Origin: Rhynchonema sp. JSB1_4
Lineage: Eukaryota > Nematoda > Chromadorea > Monhysterida > Xyalidae
Assembly: GCA_030248065.1 (NCBI GenBank)
Contig: JASAMV010008326.1
Coordinates: 1-64,000, forward strand
Reading direction: 5' to 3'
Length of the DNA: 64,000 nucleotides
Shown here in pieces: positions 12,686 through 28,317 of the stretch (within the stretch, counting starts at the first letter, position 1; every line of letters starts with the position of its first letter). Below the pieces are notes generated by a model that was given only the letters and a program-made list of their open reading frames with translations, was not told where the DNA came from and did no database searches. The position numbers were made by a program, and so were the translations under genes.

Positions 12686-14370
12686 CTATAATGCAAATCC
12701 GATCGAATCCCGGTGCGTGTTCAGTTGAGTCGTTCAGTCGCTCGAGCGTGCACCCACAACACCATACATGGCCAATTGTTGGGCCCTATCCTTTGTAAGC
12801 CGATGCCCGTTATTCCAAATGTACCCACGAACTTTGCGGCCAGACATCACAGTGACGCACGCCGATCTCACAGTCTGGTGCGGTACAACACGCGCGAGCC
12901 CAAGTTTTTCACATTCGTCCACATCGACTTTTACTTTCGTCCATGCTGCGAACTCGCGATTAAAAAACGCGTCATTCGAAAATAAATCATTTGTGTATTT
13001 TTTCTTGCGAAATATGCGTGTGGGACGATAATATCCAAGCCGTTTTCGGTGTTCGTGACACAGGATCCCTAGATTTTCAAGCTATTGACTAACTTTGAGT
13101 GAATAAACGAATGATTTCTGGGATATCAGGTGAATATCCATACGTAATTATTATGCAGTTCGAGTTTGAGGATAGTTTCTGAGAAAGGCAGCAGCGCGCA
13201 TGTTTTTCAGCAAATTTCATGGTGTTTTTGCATGTCATCGTACATTTTGACAAAACAAAGAAAGTCAATTTCAAACCAGTTTGCGACTGAAATGCGTGTG
13301 TGTGCCACTTGAAAGTCTTGTGCGTGTGTGTGCAGGTGCACTTCACTTGCCGAAACTTTCAGTAACGCGAAAAGATCAATTTTCGGATTAGACGTGCCTT
13401 TTCACAAAACTTTGGTTGATCATTGTGCACATGGCGTAGGCAGTCAATGCATGCGGCATCCGAAAAATGTCGAAAAATTCGAAAGAGAAAATATGTGTGT
13501 TTGCAATTATGTCTATTTCACGTGTTTGAACTTTCGCATTCACATGAAAGTAGAAGTGCGCACATTGAAACTGAAATCTAAAACGTTGTTAGTATGTTAT
13601 TCTCAAGCGAAATTTTAGGGACCATGCGAAGAATAATCACGGCCAGAAGAAGAGACGAAAATTTAAATTCAATGTGAACGATGCATGTTTGCGTCCGGTT
13701 TTGATCTTTGACCCTTGCCACATGGTCGTCCAATTCTGTGTGCATTTTGTCACATGATCATGCATGAACGCATAAACGCTTACTTAGACATGATTCATGC
13801 GTACCCTTCTTATACATAATTCCACATGAGCGGCCAGCAGCTGTGGCACACCCCGTAAGCCACAACAAGGCAATATAATAATCACAAGATAAGCCAGTGT
13901 GTGCGTGCAAGAAAGGCCAAGCAAGGCAGGGCCCGGTGTCATGACAACCGCAATATCAGAGCTGCCCTGCGCTCACTATGGCAACCGATTGCGGACGCAA
14001 GACGGGATGGCGTTCGAAGATATTGGGTGCACAAAATCGGAAAGAACGAGAAGTAAAAGAGTGTGGTGGTACTTGATAACTAACCCCAAGTACAACTCAC
14101 CTCCTATTTATTGCAAGCTAACGGTTCAGCTATACAGGCGCGCAGTACCTATAGTCAAGTCGAAGCTAATCATATCCCGATATCATACACACACACACAC
14201 AATACACCCCAACCGTATTGTATACTTGGTTTGTGCACATTTCTGTACAAGCGCTGAGTTCATAACCCATCGATCAATCGCTGAGTTCGGTCAACCAATA
14301 CACCGAAATGGGCAAGAAACGCAATGATGTGACGCTGGGATCGAATCGAGGTGGTGGTTCAGGCACGCGG
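12686..14370. other. intergenic, no gene supported
   Basis: A 142-codon open frame at 13899-14327 has no recognisable domain and contains a CA run, so I leave it out. A candidate first coding exon of alpha-tubulin, ATG followed by a GTTAGT donor, sits at 14371-14373. Confidence 0.4.
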
Positions 14371-14823
14371 ATGGTTAGTGGTGGAGGGAAGCTGTGGAGG
14401 TTCCTAATTGTCAACGTAATACGTATAGTTATATAATAGCACAAAGTTCCCCCGGTTCGAAAAACAACAGTACGGTAGGTACACACTTAACACATATCGC
14501 ATCACGGGCATGGCCTATCATGGGATCAAACCTGGTGCATAACTTGCAGCACTCATGAGTACACATAATAGAAATGCACGAATACAAGCAACGTAAGTAC
14601 TGTACCATACGGTTGTCATGCTGCTTCCAGAATCATTGAAACGCACCCAAGCATTCACAAATCTCTATGCATATGCAGTGCTCTAATGCGTTTGAAATCA
14701 CATACACCGCATAGCCACATGAGAAGCAAGCACTGATTTTGGCGTGATGCGTAAAGCAAAAGGCGTTAGTTTGTTATTTCACAAAAAAGTAGAAATATTT
14801 CAAAATTATCAACTCCACAATGA

Positions 14824-18156
<3,333 letters not shown>

Positions 18157-18847
18157 TCTGATTTGGCAATGTCTAAATTGTTCTTTTTTGCGTAATGTGA
18201 GTTTCTCCATGTGTGGTTACCGGAAAATGCCAAATAAGTCCACCCGAATAACTCCCCAGTTTGCTTATTCGGAAGATTTTTCGAATATCAACGATCGTAT
18301 CAATAACCAATGATCATTTTCAGCAATGTTTCGTATGCTAATACACAGCGGGGGCTTTGCGAAATTATTTTTTTCTGAAATTTCAAATCCGACGTGTGTC
18401 CCAAGTATATGTATTTGGCATTCTGCGGTATTTGGTGTGCACAGCACATAAGTACAGTGGCACAGCACCCCTCTTTTTACACAACAATTTTATGCGGTAT
18501 GTAATGTGCAAACAATCACAGCAATAGCTTACGATAAATTGACAACGGTTGGAACTGTATCGATTCGTGCAAGCTTACAATCAAGGTGAAAAAGGATGAA
18601 AAACGATGTCCAGTGTGTATACTGATGACTTGATCGCTTTTGGTGCTACAAAACACATTGCGCAACGTTTCATCAAGCAATCGTGGGGGTTCTTGAAAAC
18701 ATAATAACGTAAATATTGACCACGACACGACATTTAGACTTAAGCACAATTCACGGGCCGGTTGGTTGATTGTCAGACGCATATTCCCAGCCTTTTATTC
18801 GCCCTGGACTTTTATAATCGTACGAGTGACGCCAGGCACGCGACCAA
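18157..18847. other. tubulin 3' flank
   Basis: AT-rich 3' flanking sequence. No clear AATAAA close to the stop and no gene recognised. Confidence 0.4.
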
Positions 18848-19073
18848 GGGTGATATTTTCGAAACGGTGTAAAGTTCAGTTGGGTGTAAAGGTCGGTGGA
18901 AAGCTCGGTCGACAGCTCAGTGTGATAGGCCGCGGTGTAAACTTGAAACATTCCACGTTAATAACAGGCAATGTTTCACGTTTACACCGAGCTACGCCGA
19001 CCGAGCTTTCGACCGAACTTTACACCAACCTTTACGCCCAACTGACCTTTACACCGTTTCGAAAATTCCACCC
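18848..19073 (+). mobile_element. palindromic MITE, GGGTG..CACCC family
   Basis: A 226-bp near-palindrome (GGGTGATATTTTCGAAACGG at one end, its complement at the other) flanked by a CAA target duplication (18845-18847, 19074-19076). The arms are built of GTGTAAAGG and GCTCGGTCG blocks. The centre holds TTGAAACATT and AATGTTTCA facing each other. Three more full copies are at 22571, 37629 and 54669. Confidence 0.85.
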
Positions 19074-19163
19074 CAAGTTTATTTGTTTGCACACTGTGGC
19101 GCATGAGTTTAAAAAAAGTGATAAAATTATAAAAAGCAGCAGCGCCTGGTCTCACATCCTTAA

Positions 19164-20253
19164 AGTGCCTCTACAATTGAATGGTGACCGCGTTTGTTCG
19201 CAGCCATTTTTTTGGAAAATGAAGGCAAGGTATCAGAAACCCAGATTTAGGGAATGGATTTTCAACTCGTTGCTTTGTGATGTTTCACGGAGCCCACATA
19301 TTTTCACAGGAGGAGAAAAAATGAAAAAAGTTTGAGGCAAGCCGGTGCAAGACACAAGGTAATCCAATCCAAGATATTTTCAGCGTTTTATACACAGACG
19401 TTTCTCTGTTAAACGAGATATAAAGCATTGTACGAAACGCCAGGTGTGACAAATGATAAGCGAAACACTCCGAAAAATCAAGCCTTTTTGAAGCACCCTT
19501 TTACTGCTGTATAATTTTAGGCATCTGTGGTAAATGAAATAAGTTGTCAATTACAAATAAAAATCCTCTAATTATCAAGTTTTTTGTTTGTGCTCCCCAG
19601 TTTTCAAAACCCTACACAGCTCACACAATCTTTACCACAACATGCGCAAGGCAGCCATTCCACAGCGCACACACACAACAAAGCTTGCCAGCTGAAACAT
19701 TGTTGTGTTGTCGCTGTGCCGGCTGTGTGTTGTCGTTGTACTGTATGTGCGCTGTGGAATGGCTGCCTTGCGCATGTTGTGGTAAAGATTGTGTGAGCTG
19801 TGTAGGGTTTTGAAAACTGGGGAGCACAAACAAAAAACTTGATAATTAGAGGATTTTTATTTGTAATTGACAACTTATTTCATTTACCACAGATGCCTAA
19901 AATTATACAGCAGTAAAAGGGTGCTTCAAAAAGGCTTGATTTTTCGGAGTGTTTCGCTTATCATTTGTCACACCTGGCGTTTCGTACAATGCTTTATATC
20001 TCGTTTAACAGAGAAACGTCTGTGTATAAAACGCTGAAAATATCTTGGATTGGATTACCTTGTGTCTTGCACCGGCTTGCCTCAAACTTTTTTCATTTTT
20101 TCTCCTCCTGTGAAAATATGTGGGCTCCGTGAAACATCACAAAGCAACGAGTTGAAAATCCATTCCCTAAATCTGGGTTTCTGATACCTTGCCTTCATTT
20201 TCCAAAAAAATGGCTGCGAACAAACGCGGTCACCATTCAATTGTAGAGGCACT
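19164..20253. mobile_element. 1.09-kb foldback element with TTAA flanks
   Basis: Two arms of about 508 bp (19164-19671 and 19746-20253) are reverse complements; every segment I compared was identical. They are separated by a 74-bp spacer. The outermost bases are AGTGCCTC and GAGGCACT, flanked by TTAA (19160-19163, 20254-20257), as expected for piggyBac- or Kolobok-type insertion. It has no coding capacity; the same short open frames appear on both strands because of the symmetry. Confidence 0.75.
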
Positions 20254-21004
20254 TTAAATGTATGAAGTTGCAACATGCCTGCTATGGGTTGTGGGTCACT
20301 ACGGTAGGTCACAATCATGCCAGCGCGAATAAACATCCAAGGCGAATAAACGAAACTGACATGCGAATGGTCGCGCCACCTACGCGAATAAAAGATCAGG
20401 CGAATAAAGTCTTGGGCGAATAAACGTCCACTTTCGGGTTGGTTGGGTACCGTAGTAAACAACCCAGTGGTGCTTCACCATTGTGCCAGGTGTATATGCA
20501 TAGCCATGTGTAGTTCACGGCGTGAATCTAGGAAGGTGCATTCCGCGCACCACGTGATTGCAGCAGAAATTTCAAAAAATCAAAACCCACGAAAAATTCT
20601 TGACGTCAAATGAGACAACGATGACTGATTGGGCACGAAAACATAGAAAACAAGAGCGGCGGGGACAAGATGAGAGTGCACCATACATTAAGGAGGTTAG
20701 AGTGGTCGGGGTAGTAGGGCTTGAATGAAATTTATATTGCGCGAAATCAAACTTAGTTATCCGCTCGGTCTTGCTAAAACAGGACCTATGTAACCGACCA
20801 ACTGACACTTTGACCAAATGATAAAACAATGTTTAGCGCTGCAGCGGATTACTCGCAATGGGTCTTTGAAGACAGGGCCGGAGCGGACCAACCATCGAGT
20901 ATGATTTCGCACATTGTGAAGCATCAGTGAAGCAATTCATTCGCGTTTTCATTTCCCTACCACACGTTTAATTCCCTCGTAAGGTCCTAAACCAAACATC
21001 AACC

Positions 21005-24000
21005 TCAATCGTGCGTTCGAGCGACCGCCGACGTACTAGCGACAGCAGCCACCGTGTTGTCTTGCACGCCCAACAACGCCTTGGTCGCTTTCTTCACGTC
21101 TTTCGAGAACGAAATCACCACAAACGGATTCTGACAATAATTTATGTAAACGGCAAAAATTGCAGAGATATTTTGCGTTTTTTGTATTCGTATTGGGGGT
21201 GGATTGGGATCCAGGTACATAATGACCCAGTGCTCGAAGGGGGTCCCAATCCCGAAATCCGATCCGGTCAGTTTCAAATCCATAGACATCTCCATCGAGA
21301 ATAAAAAAACCTATCCGATATTAAACTTGTCTTTCAATTGGAGCATTGCGCCAAAAACTTATCCGGATAATCTCAATTCCGATTCGAAATCCCGATCCCA
21401 ATAAACAATTCCCCTTCGAGCATCGATGGCGCAGGCCCAGACTGCGCGACACCCTCTCACGGACTTGTCCGAAATGTCAAACGTCCGCGCGCCTACCTGA
21501 CAAACGAACATGAACACAAACAACAGATGGATCGGTTCGAATATGCGCGGATCGAAAAACGTCGCGATGAACGCACTGAACCAGATCGACTCCAATATGG
21601 CAGGTATGGCCAACATGACGCTGATAAGCAGCAGACGACGCATAGCCTTCTGCGCCGAATCCGTTGTCGTCGCCTGAATGACAACGGCGTGAGGATTATT
21701 TTATTCCGATGATTTTTTAAAGCGCGCGAAAAAGCTGCCCGTGTGTATGTATGTTCTTCGCATTTCGTTTTTGCACATCACCTTCAATAAGACCGTTTAT
21801 GATCACCATGTTTATCCCTTAGAGAGGCGATAGCGGTCTCCTTGAAGGTTATATGTTTTTGAAGGTGATATGTTCCCAAAATTTTTCGCACAGTTCTTGA
21901 CCTGTTGCTGATGTTTCATGTGCACAAGGATGAGCGCATACAGAATGACAAGTGCGGCACTCAGCACGCTTTGACAGACGGCAATCACCGTTGCGCCGAG
22001 ATACATCTGCCAGCCGTGCAGCCAGAACCAGCCGTCGCGCTGGGCCGTGAAATTCAGCTCGGGGTAACTGTTCAATGGAACTTTCGATAATTATACTATT
22101 TGACGCAAAACTAAAGAATTGAAGTCTATTTTTTAATCGAGATCTCCGACTCACAACCGTCCCACCCATCCGACTGACTGTTCGGTGGCCACAACTGGCA
22201 GAAACAGCACGGTCGGCAGCAACCAGCAACCAAGCACGAACTTGCCACCATGCACAGACCAGAACTGAAAAATCAACAAATATGGTTTGTGTTCGATGTT
22301 CAAACTAGAGGCGCACCGAGGGCGGCGCTTTTGGGCTAGTCCCTAGAAGGAACAAGGACACCCCATAAATCGCAGGATTTTCATTTGGCTGCATTTGAAA
22401 TGTACAGAAAATCGCGCTTCACATGGGCTTCTACTTTTAGGACATTCTATTTTGGCAGGTTGCTTGGTGAATAAACAAATAAGATCTCATTGTGAATTGG
22501 CTTTGATGAATCATCATTTGTTTATTTGGCTCAATGTAATTGTTCACGTTTGATGTACCAGTACGATTGAGGGTGGAATTTTCGAAACGGTGTAAAGGTC
22601 AGTTGGGCGTAAAGGTCGGTGTAAAGTTCGGTCGAAAGCTCGGTCGGCGTAGCTCGGTGTAAACGTGAAACATTGCCTGTTATTAACGTGGAATACTTCA
22701 AGTTTACACCGAGGTCTATTACACTGCGCTGTCGACCGAGCTTTCCACCGACCTTTACACCCAACTGACCTTTTACACCGTTTCGAAAATATCACCCTGA
22801 GTGGTAGAGCGCACAGAATGGTTCCTTGAGCACGATCATTTATGGTATCATCACATTTTTCATTCGGTTCCAGACGGTGAAATTTTGCAAACTCTGGGTG
22901 GGGCTTCATGAGGTTCTGGTCCCGGTTCCTCGGGTGGGGCATGATCGATTTCCTGTTCTTCGACTGGGATTTTTTCCTCCGCTGCATCTACACGTAAACG
23001 CATGCATCTGTGTGACTTGTATTATGGTAATGTCGGTACTGGTGTGTCTTCGTAGCAGCCCCGTGAGCTGTGCGGGACCATCTCGCCCTCTTAGGGAGTA
23101 GTGGGACAATTCGACGCTCTTGAGAGGCATCCTTCAGAAAGGTGGATCATCACACAGAACAAACTGTGGGAAGATTTGACACCCTTCCAAAAATGTCCAT
23201 GGGACGACTGGTCGACCTTGAGGGTCTCAAATGCAAGGGTGTCTAATTGTCCCGGGACGATCCATGGCAAAATCGATAAATGAATCTCCATGCACCGATT
23301 TGTGTTTGACGGCGTGCACAATGGCGGTGTACCGATTGAACGCAACGGCCACCACGTGCATTATCGACGCCATTTGCGTGACGTGCATCACGTAGCTCAG
23401 CATCTGAATTCAGTCAGTTTTTGCACAACTAACTCAATCATGTAGCGTAATAACCGACAGTCAGGCTAATGACATTGTTGTCAACGCAACTGTCTGTGTT
23501 CGTGCAAACGCAGCTGACTGGCTGTCTGCCATGCAACACACGTGGGATGCAAACACCATGGCGCGACGATAGAAGCTCCCAATTTGAATTGAAAACGAAG
23601 AAATGAATAAAGGCTGGTTGCTGTGTCCCAAAAGTGCCCTCAATATTGTCATTTTTGTGGCCTCAGCAAGAACGCAACCCGAGCATGGTTGAATTATACA
23701 TAGCTCACTGAAATTGTCAGGCGTTTCTGCGTGCGACTAGCATCGTTAAATTAATCTAACTACTGTAACTTCAAGCACAGCGCGCGAGCGGTGCTGGCCA
23801 TTTGTTGGTGTGGTGAGGTTTTTTGAGTTGATGATATTTCAAGATTTAGTGACGTTTGTGATTTGACCAGCATGAAAGTTGTTCGCAGACGGTAAATAAA
23901 GAACTTATACGCTGGTTAAAGTCAGGACTTTCGACAATCGTAAAAATATCCGTGATACAGTAGGTTGTTTGAGTTATGTACCAAGACAAGCTTCAAGCGT

Positions 24001-25864
24001 ACTGCAAAAAGCAGGCGTGAAACAACAGATAAGTAAAAGGAGCACCATTTTGTTAGCTTTGGTTGCACGCAGAATTGCTTGACAATTCGAATGAGCTATA
24101 AATCTACCAGTTCCCTTGTGTGTTTCACTGACAGCGACACTTGGATCGTGAGAGCCGGTGCGTTGACAACATTGGTATAAGCCGGTATGTATTCATAAAT
24201 TAAAACTGACCGAACACCATGTCAGGTCGCCCGTCAACAACCATCGCATACTCGGCGTGCCCGCTATCCATCGTGTGTAGTAGAATATCCACAAATTGCC
24301 AAAGATCTGTACGAAATCAGCGACGCCGCACGAGCGCAGCAGCAGATAGTAGGCGTTCTTGAGCTCGTCCGATTTACGATTTCGCCACAAAACGATCAGA
24401 AACAGGGCGTACACCTGATTTTAGACACATGTATTATACATAAGTCAGAATGCTGTGCCCGCCCTACAAAAACTAGGCTGGCAGTACAGTACAAATATAG
24501 GGCGCAATTCTAGGCTGCAAGTTGAAGTGGCGTGCACGCGCGTGCGACACAGTGCAAAGTATTGGCAAAAGTCGAAGCTTTGCGTGTGCGCTGGCGTGCG
24601 GCCTACGTTTAGGACTAGGAAGTCGCGTGCACGCGACTTTAACTTTCAGCCTAGAATTGCACCCGGAACTGTATTGTAAGTTTATTGGTCGGCAGTGGGC
24701 CTGACTTTGACTCGGCATAAAAATTTTTGCCTACACTATGCACACTATACTGTGATGAAGTATTACCGCCAAACTTGCCCACACACACACACACACACAT
24801 GCCCAGTTGACTGAGTTACACGGATGGATGTGTCAAATCCACCCGACAGGGCTGGAAAAAAATTTTTTCAAGCGTTTTAAAAAAATTTTTTTAAATTTTT
24901 TTAGAAAGTCTGAGATTCGGGGAAATTTTTTCCAAGTTTCCCTAAAACGCGAAAAAAATGCAACCTTAATTCACAAGTCACATTGGTTTGCATCACCTAT
25001 GAAGGGTGTTCACGTCATTTCGGTGCGATTCAACAGTCTGTGCTTGATATGGACCGACGATTGCTGCTCTGTGGTATCGGACACAACAGTTTGTGGCCGA
25101 GTAAGCAACATTCACTCATAAACCACACAGAATTGAGAATATAAGCTGCAGAAATACTTGTCGGGTAGCTGAATCAGTCGTCTATGACCGACCTGATGGG
25201 GTATGACATCGAAGTACCCTGTAGGTACGTGCATACTGTGTCCCATGTATCACGGGAAAGTATAATAACATCATTTGGGGATCTTAGGTACTAAATACAT
25301 GCCCCAAAGGTGATTTTATGAAGAAAATTTTTCGACCCTTGACAAAAAATGACAAAAAATAACCCCCCAAAATGGCCATTTTTGGACGTTTTAGAACATT
25401 TTGTTCCCCCAAAAAAATTTAAAAAAATTTTTCTGTAAAAAAATTTCAAAAACCTTTTTCTTAAAAAATTTTTTTTAATTTTTTTGCCCAACCCTGGATC
25501 CGAATCTATACTACTAAAACAGGAAGACGTATGTACACATGTCTGTGTGTCTGTGGCCCCCTCCCTCGGAAGGGCGGACGGGTCAATTTTCACGGGTAGC
25601 TTTGGGTATGCTAACGGGTCTTCGGGGGGGGGGGCACGGCACGGGCGCGGCGCTGTAGCCGGGCCGTAGCCACGGGTCCCGTCTAGTACCGCCTGTGATT
25701 AAAAAATGGTATTCCCCACGAACCGGTGCTGTCACCAGTGAGCCAACATTGAACAGGACAGTCACCAGCGAGCTGGCCATCGATAAAATGCCAGACATCT
25801 TGGCCACCCAAGTGCAAGTCGGATCGACTCTGACGAACAAAGGATGTGGCCGGCTATGGTCAAA
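21005..25864 (-). CDS. seven-transmembrane chemoreceptor (nematode Srv/Srx-like)
   Basis: Seven phase-consistent exons: 25864-25748, 24414-24211, 23403-23296, 22264-22155, 22067-21902, 21673-21497 and 21130-21005 (stop), giving 335 residues. A short N-terminal exon with the start codon is missing. Seven hydrophobic spans fit: SLVTVLFNVYALFLIVL (TM1), ADFVQIFGNLWIFYY (TM2), the TM3 end with FNRYTAIVHAVKHK in the DRY position, KFVLGCWLLPTVLFLPVV (TM4), VIAVCQSVLSAALVILYAL (TM5), RRLLLISVMLAIPAILESIW (TM6), then TM7 ending NPFVVISFSKDVKK. The Asn-Arg-Tyr-Thr-Ala-Ile motif and layout resemble nematode serpentine chemoreceptors, especially Srv; subfamily is inferred. Such receptors act at the sensory-neuron membrane through G proteins. 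Introns contain several MITEs and a mini-Helitron. One copy of the dispersed 10-mer lies within coding sequence at the end of the TM5 exon. Confidence 0.8.
22571..22797 (+). mobile_element. palindromic MITE, GGGTG..CACCC family
   Basis: A 227-bp copy with a TGA target duplication (22568-22570, 22798-22800) inside a chemoreceptor intron. Relative to the 18848 copy it is inverted. Confidence 0.85.
23463..23571 (-). mobile_element. partial MITE, GGCTTATAC family
   Basis: About 109 bp. GGCTAATGACATTGTTGTCA end and the inner ACGTGGGATGCAAAC match the reverse complement of the right half of the 15225 copy. A smaller piece with the same end lies at about 24160-24184. Intronic. Confidence 0.55.
24500..24664. 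mobile_element. foldback MITE, GGGCGCAATTCTAG ends
   Basis: About 165 bp. Left GGGCGCAATTCTAGGCTG is matched by CAGCCTAGAATTGCACCC on the right, with GCGTGCACGCG on both inner arms. Lies just upstream of the TM1-TM2 exon of the chemoreceptor. Confidence 0.6.
24847..25496. mobile_element. diverged hAT-type MITE
   Basis: Ends CAGGGCTGGAAAAAAA and TTTTTTTGCCCAACCCTG with long A/T runs, like the CAGGGTTGGGC family at 42071, 52388, 53413 and 59816, but with a different interior and no clear 8-bp duplication. Confidence 0.5.
25505..25686 (+). mobile_element. mini-Helitron (non-autonomous)
   Basis: A 182-bp element beginning TCTATACTACTAAAACAGG and ending in a short hairpin (ACGGG-TCCCGT) followed by CTAG, inserted between a host A (25504) and T (25687). 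A 5' TC, a 3' hairpin with CTRR and A|T insertion without duplication are the Helitron hallmarks. Confidence 0.65.
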
Positions 25865-26066
25865 CTGAAACAGAATATAGTATAGCCACCGCTTTATTTC
25901 CAGAGAGATCAAGCAAGTTGTTTTGGTTGTCTGTTGTTATCACCTGCCCGACCACAAAGGGCAGAAACCTATGGGCACACTTGGTTAACAGGGAAGATGC
26001 TATCAAGGGCGGCCCTGCTTGACCGTTGTGGCATTATACAGGTATACAGCGGTACTTTTCCTGATT

Positions 26067-26245
26067 TACGGCAGTGAATTAAGAAATCTACTGCTTTGCT
26101 TACAGTATACCTGACTTGCCTGCCTGCAGTTTAACAACATGCCAACACCGATCGGGCACGTGTCCAAGGTGCCAATTAAACGGAGCTCAGGAGCAGAAAT
26201 TCTTGCATCGCACCAAGGGCATGAATCACCCAAAGGCCGCCTGAA
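26067..26245 (+). repeat. dispersed repeat R1
   Basis: Shares about 150 bp with 42454-42614, including CACGTGTCCAAGGTGCCAAT and CATCGCACCAAGGGCATGAA. No terminal repeats seen. Confidence 0.6.
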
Positions 26246-26374
26246 ACGCAAACTGACCTACTGTACATTACCTAAGTATGTAGGTTGCCGCAGCCCTTTT
26301 GCACTTTTCTGAAAACTGTAGGTGTATGTGCATTTTTTTATATTCTGAGCACCGAACAATGATGATCATCATTA

Positions 26375-26560
26375 CACAAGAGGGATCACAAAATCCAAAG
26401 ACTAACAAAAGAAATCTGAACGATTTCTCCTAAGTGATCATAAGCTAAAGCCGTTAATAGATCCAAGGGACATATCACTATCAGCATTTTTGCAGTCAAT
26501 CTCAGTAGTTCATGGTCCTATTCAATTGCGCTCCTTTCGCTCCACATCAGATTGCTCCAA
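26375..26560 (+). repeat. dispersed repeat R2
   Basis: Matches 40635-40830: CGATTTCTCCTAAGT, GCAGTCAATCTCAG and GCGCTCC..CGCTCCACAT recur in the same order. Family unknown. Confidence 0.55.
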
Positions 26561-27136
26561 CGCTTCAAAGCTTCAGGCGGCCATGTTTGCGCGAGGGATT
26601 TGAGTTGATCTTGGATCTTCTCTTGAATTTCTTTACTCTATCCCGTCTTGGTGCTGTTGTTTCTTTGAGTCCAGACGTTGAAAAAGGCTTGTTTGCGATG
26701 AATTTAGTCTCCTCTTGATTGGAATTTTTTGGTAAGTTAGTGATTTGGTGGGTTGGATCAGTAGACAAGTTTGGTATGGGTCACTGTAGTTACTTGGGAT
26801 GAAAAGGGATATGATGAAACCTTCGATTGAAGATTGATCGAAAAAGGTAAAATTCTTAGTCGGTAAAAAACCAGATCCGTGTATGTGCTGTGCATACATC
26901 GCATATACTGCACCTTGTATATGCACGTATGTACATGAACGTGTTGAAATTCTTCACTGCATCAATATTCAGTCATCGTTTGTCGAGTTCGTTTGCGCCT
27001 TTGGTCAAATTCACGGCCACAATCGTTAGTGAACGTTGCACAGTGTCTTGCGACAAACGGATGTTGAGCGTGCCCTGATTGATAAAGGCGATTCATTATG
27101 TTGCGTGCAACACTACTCAGGTGGCAACTGACATGT

Positions 27137-27363
27137 ATAGTCCATCCATCAGCTCATGACACTTTTTGTCAGCTGAAAAGCTTGACAGGATCCAGTGCTG
27201 TTCCGGTTCCGGTCGGCTTACGAAAAAGAAAAGAAAGAGAAATCGGTTTTTATTTTATTTTGGTTCACCGTTTTCTCTGACATTGCCTTGCGGAGGAACA
27301 ATTTTTCACAACGGAACCTGAACCTCCCAAACAAAAGTGCCATGAGCTGATGGACGGACTATA
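27137..27363. mobile_element. MITE, ATAGTCCRTCCATCAG family
   Basis: 227 bp with inverted ends ATAGTCCATCCATCAGCTCA and its complement. Other copies are at 27455-28317 and 37031-37353. Confidence 0.7.
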
Positions 27364-27454
27364 CATGTAGTTGGCGAGAACTCTTGTGATTTGGAGTCTG
27401 GGAGTTTTCTCTATTGGTGGGGGTTCACGTGGAAAACTCCGGGGCATATACAGT

Positions 27455-28317
27455 ATAGTCCGTCCATCAGCTCATGTCACTTTGTGTTGCTGCTGACTGG
27501 CTTGTTCCCTTCCTCCACGTTCTAATGAAAGAGAAATCGGCACTCCCGGAATATACGGGCCCTGACCAAAATAGACCAAATGGGCTCTGAAAGGTCATAA
27601 AACTTTTCCTGGGGTTTTAATGGATGCTGAAAACGACGCAAAGCATTTTCACATCATTAGATCTGCAAGCCTTGTGCCATTTGGTCCCAAATCATTGCCA
27701 AAATATCGGTTGGCGGTGATGCTTAGACGGGTTCGAATCCCACCGTGGACAACCACCTCGAAGTGTAAAGCTGAACTTTTTTTGGATTTTATGCTTTGTA
27801 TGGACAGGTCTTCCTGGCTGGTGCCTAAGCCTAAGCCTAATGCTAAACATAAGCCTGGGGATAAGGTACAAACAGGTGGACAAGAGCTCCAAGCAGCTTG
27901 TCAGGCTTATTCAGGTTCAGTCAGGCTTTCAGGTGTTAGGCTTAGCTGCGATGTCAAAATGGTTTCCATAATCGTTTTCAGCGCCTCTGAAAACCACAGG
28001 AAAGGTTTTATCGCATTTCATTGCCGATTCAGAAGTTTTCTGGCTAGGTCCCGTATATTCCGGGAGTGCCGAGAAATCGAGTGTGACCGATTTTGCAACA
28101 AAACTGAAAATATGATAGAATGTGTCGCAAATGATTGAATGCGATCAAATTTAAAATTAAATTAAAATGGATAAAATGCGCCAATTTCATAACATCAGGA
28201 TTTGGGAACGAAAGTAACTTCTTTCGGAAACTCAATTTCTCTTTCATTAGAACGTGGAGGAAAGGAACAAGTCGGCCAGCAGCATCAGAAAGTGACATGA
28301 GCTGGTGGACGGACTAT
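27455..28317. mobile_element. MITE, ATAGTCCRTCCATCAG family, long form
   Basis: 863 bp. Terminal inverted repeats of roughly 90 bp (ATAGTCCGTCCATCAGCTCA end; TTCTCTTTCATTAGAACGTG on the inner arm). The interior carries a telomere-like (GCCTAA)3 tract at 27823-27840 and a tRNA B-box-like GGTTCGAATCCC at 27730. A 172-codon open frame inside has no recognisable domain. Confidence 0.7.

Noticed and set aside
19544..19873. Same 89-codon open frame on both strands
   Set aside because: Consequence of the perfect foldback, not a gene.
22831..22987. Minus-strand acidic Pro/Glu-rich stretch as an extra receptor exon
   Set aside because: The receptor joins in phase without it and the second intracellular loop is already complete.
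27720..27745. tRNA B box GGTTCGAATCCC
   Set aside because: No A box or cloverleaf; lies inside a MITE.
27620..28138. 172-codon open frame
   Set aside because: Lies within a MITE, no domain, no conserved start or splice context.
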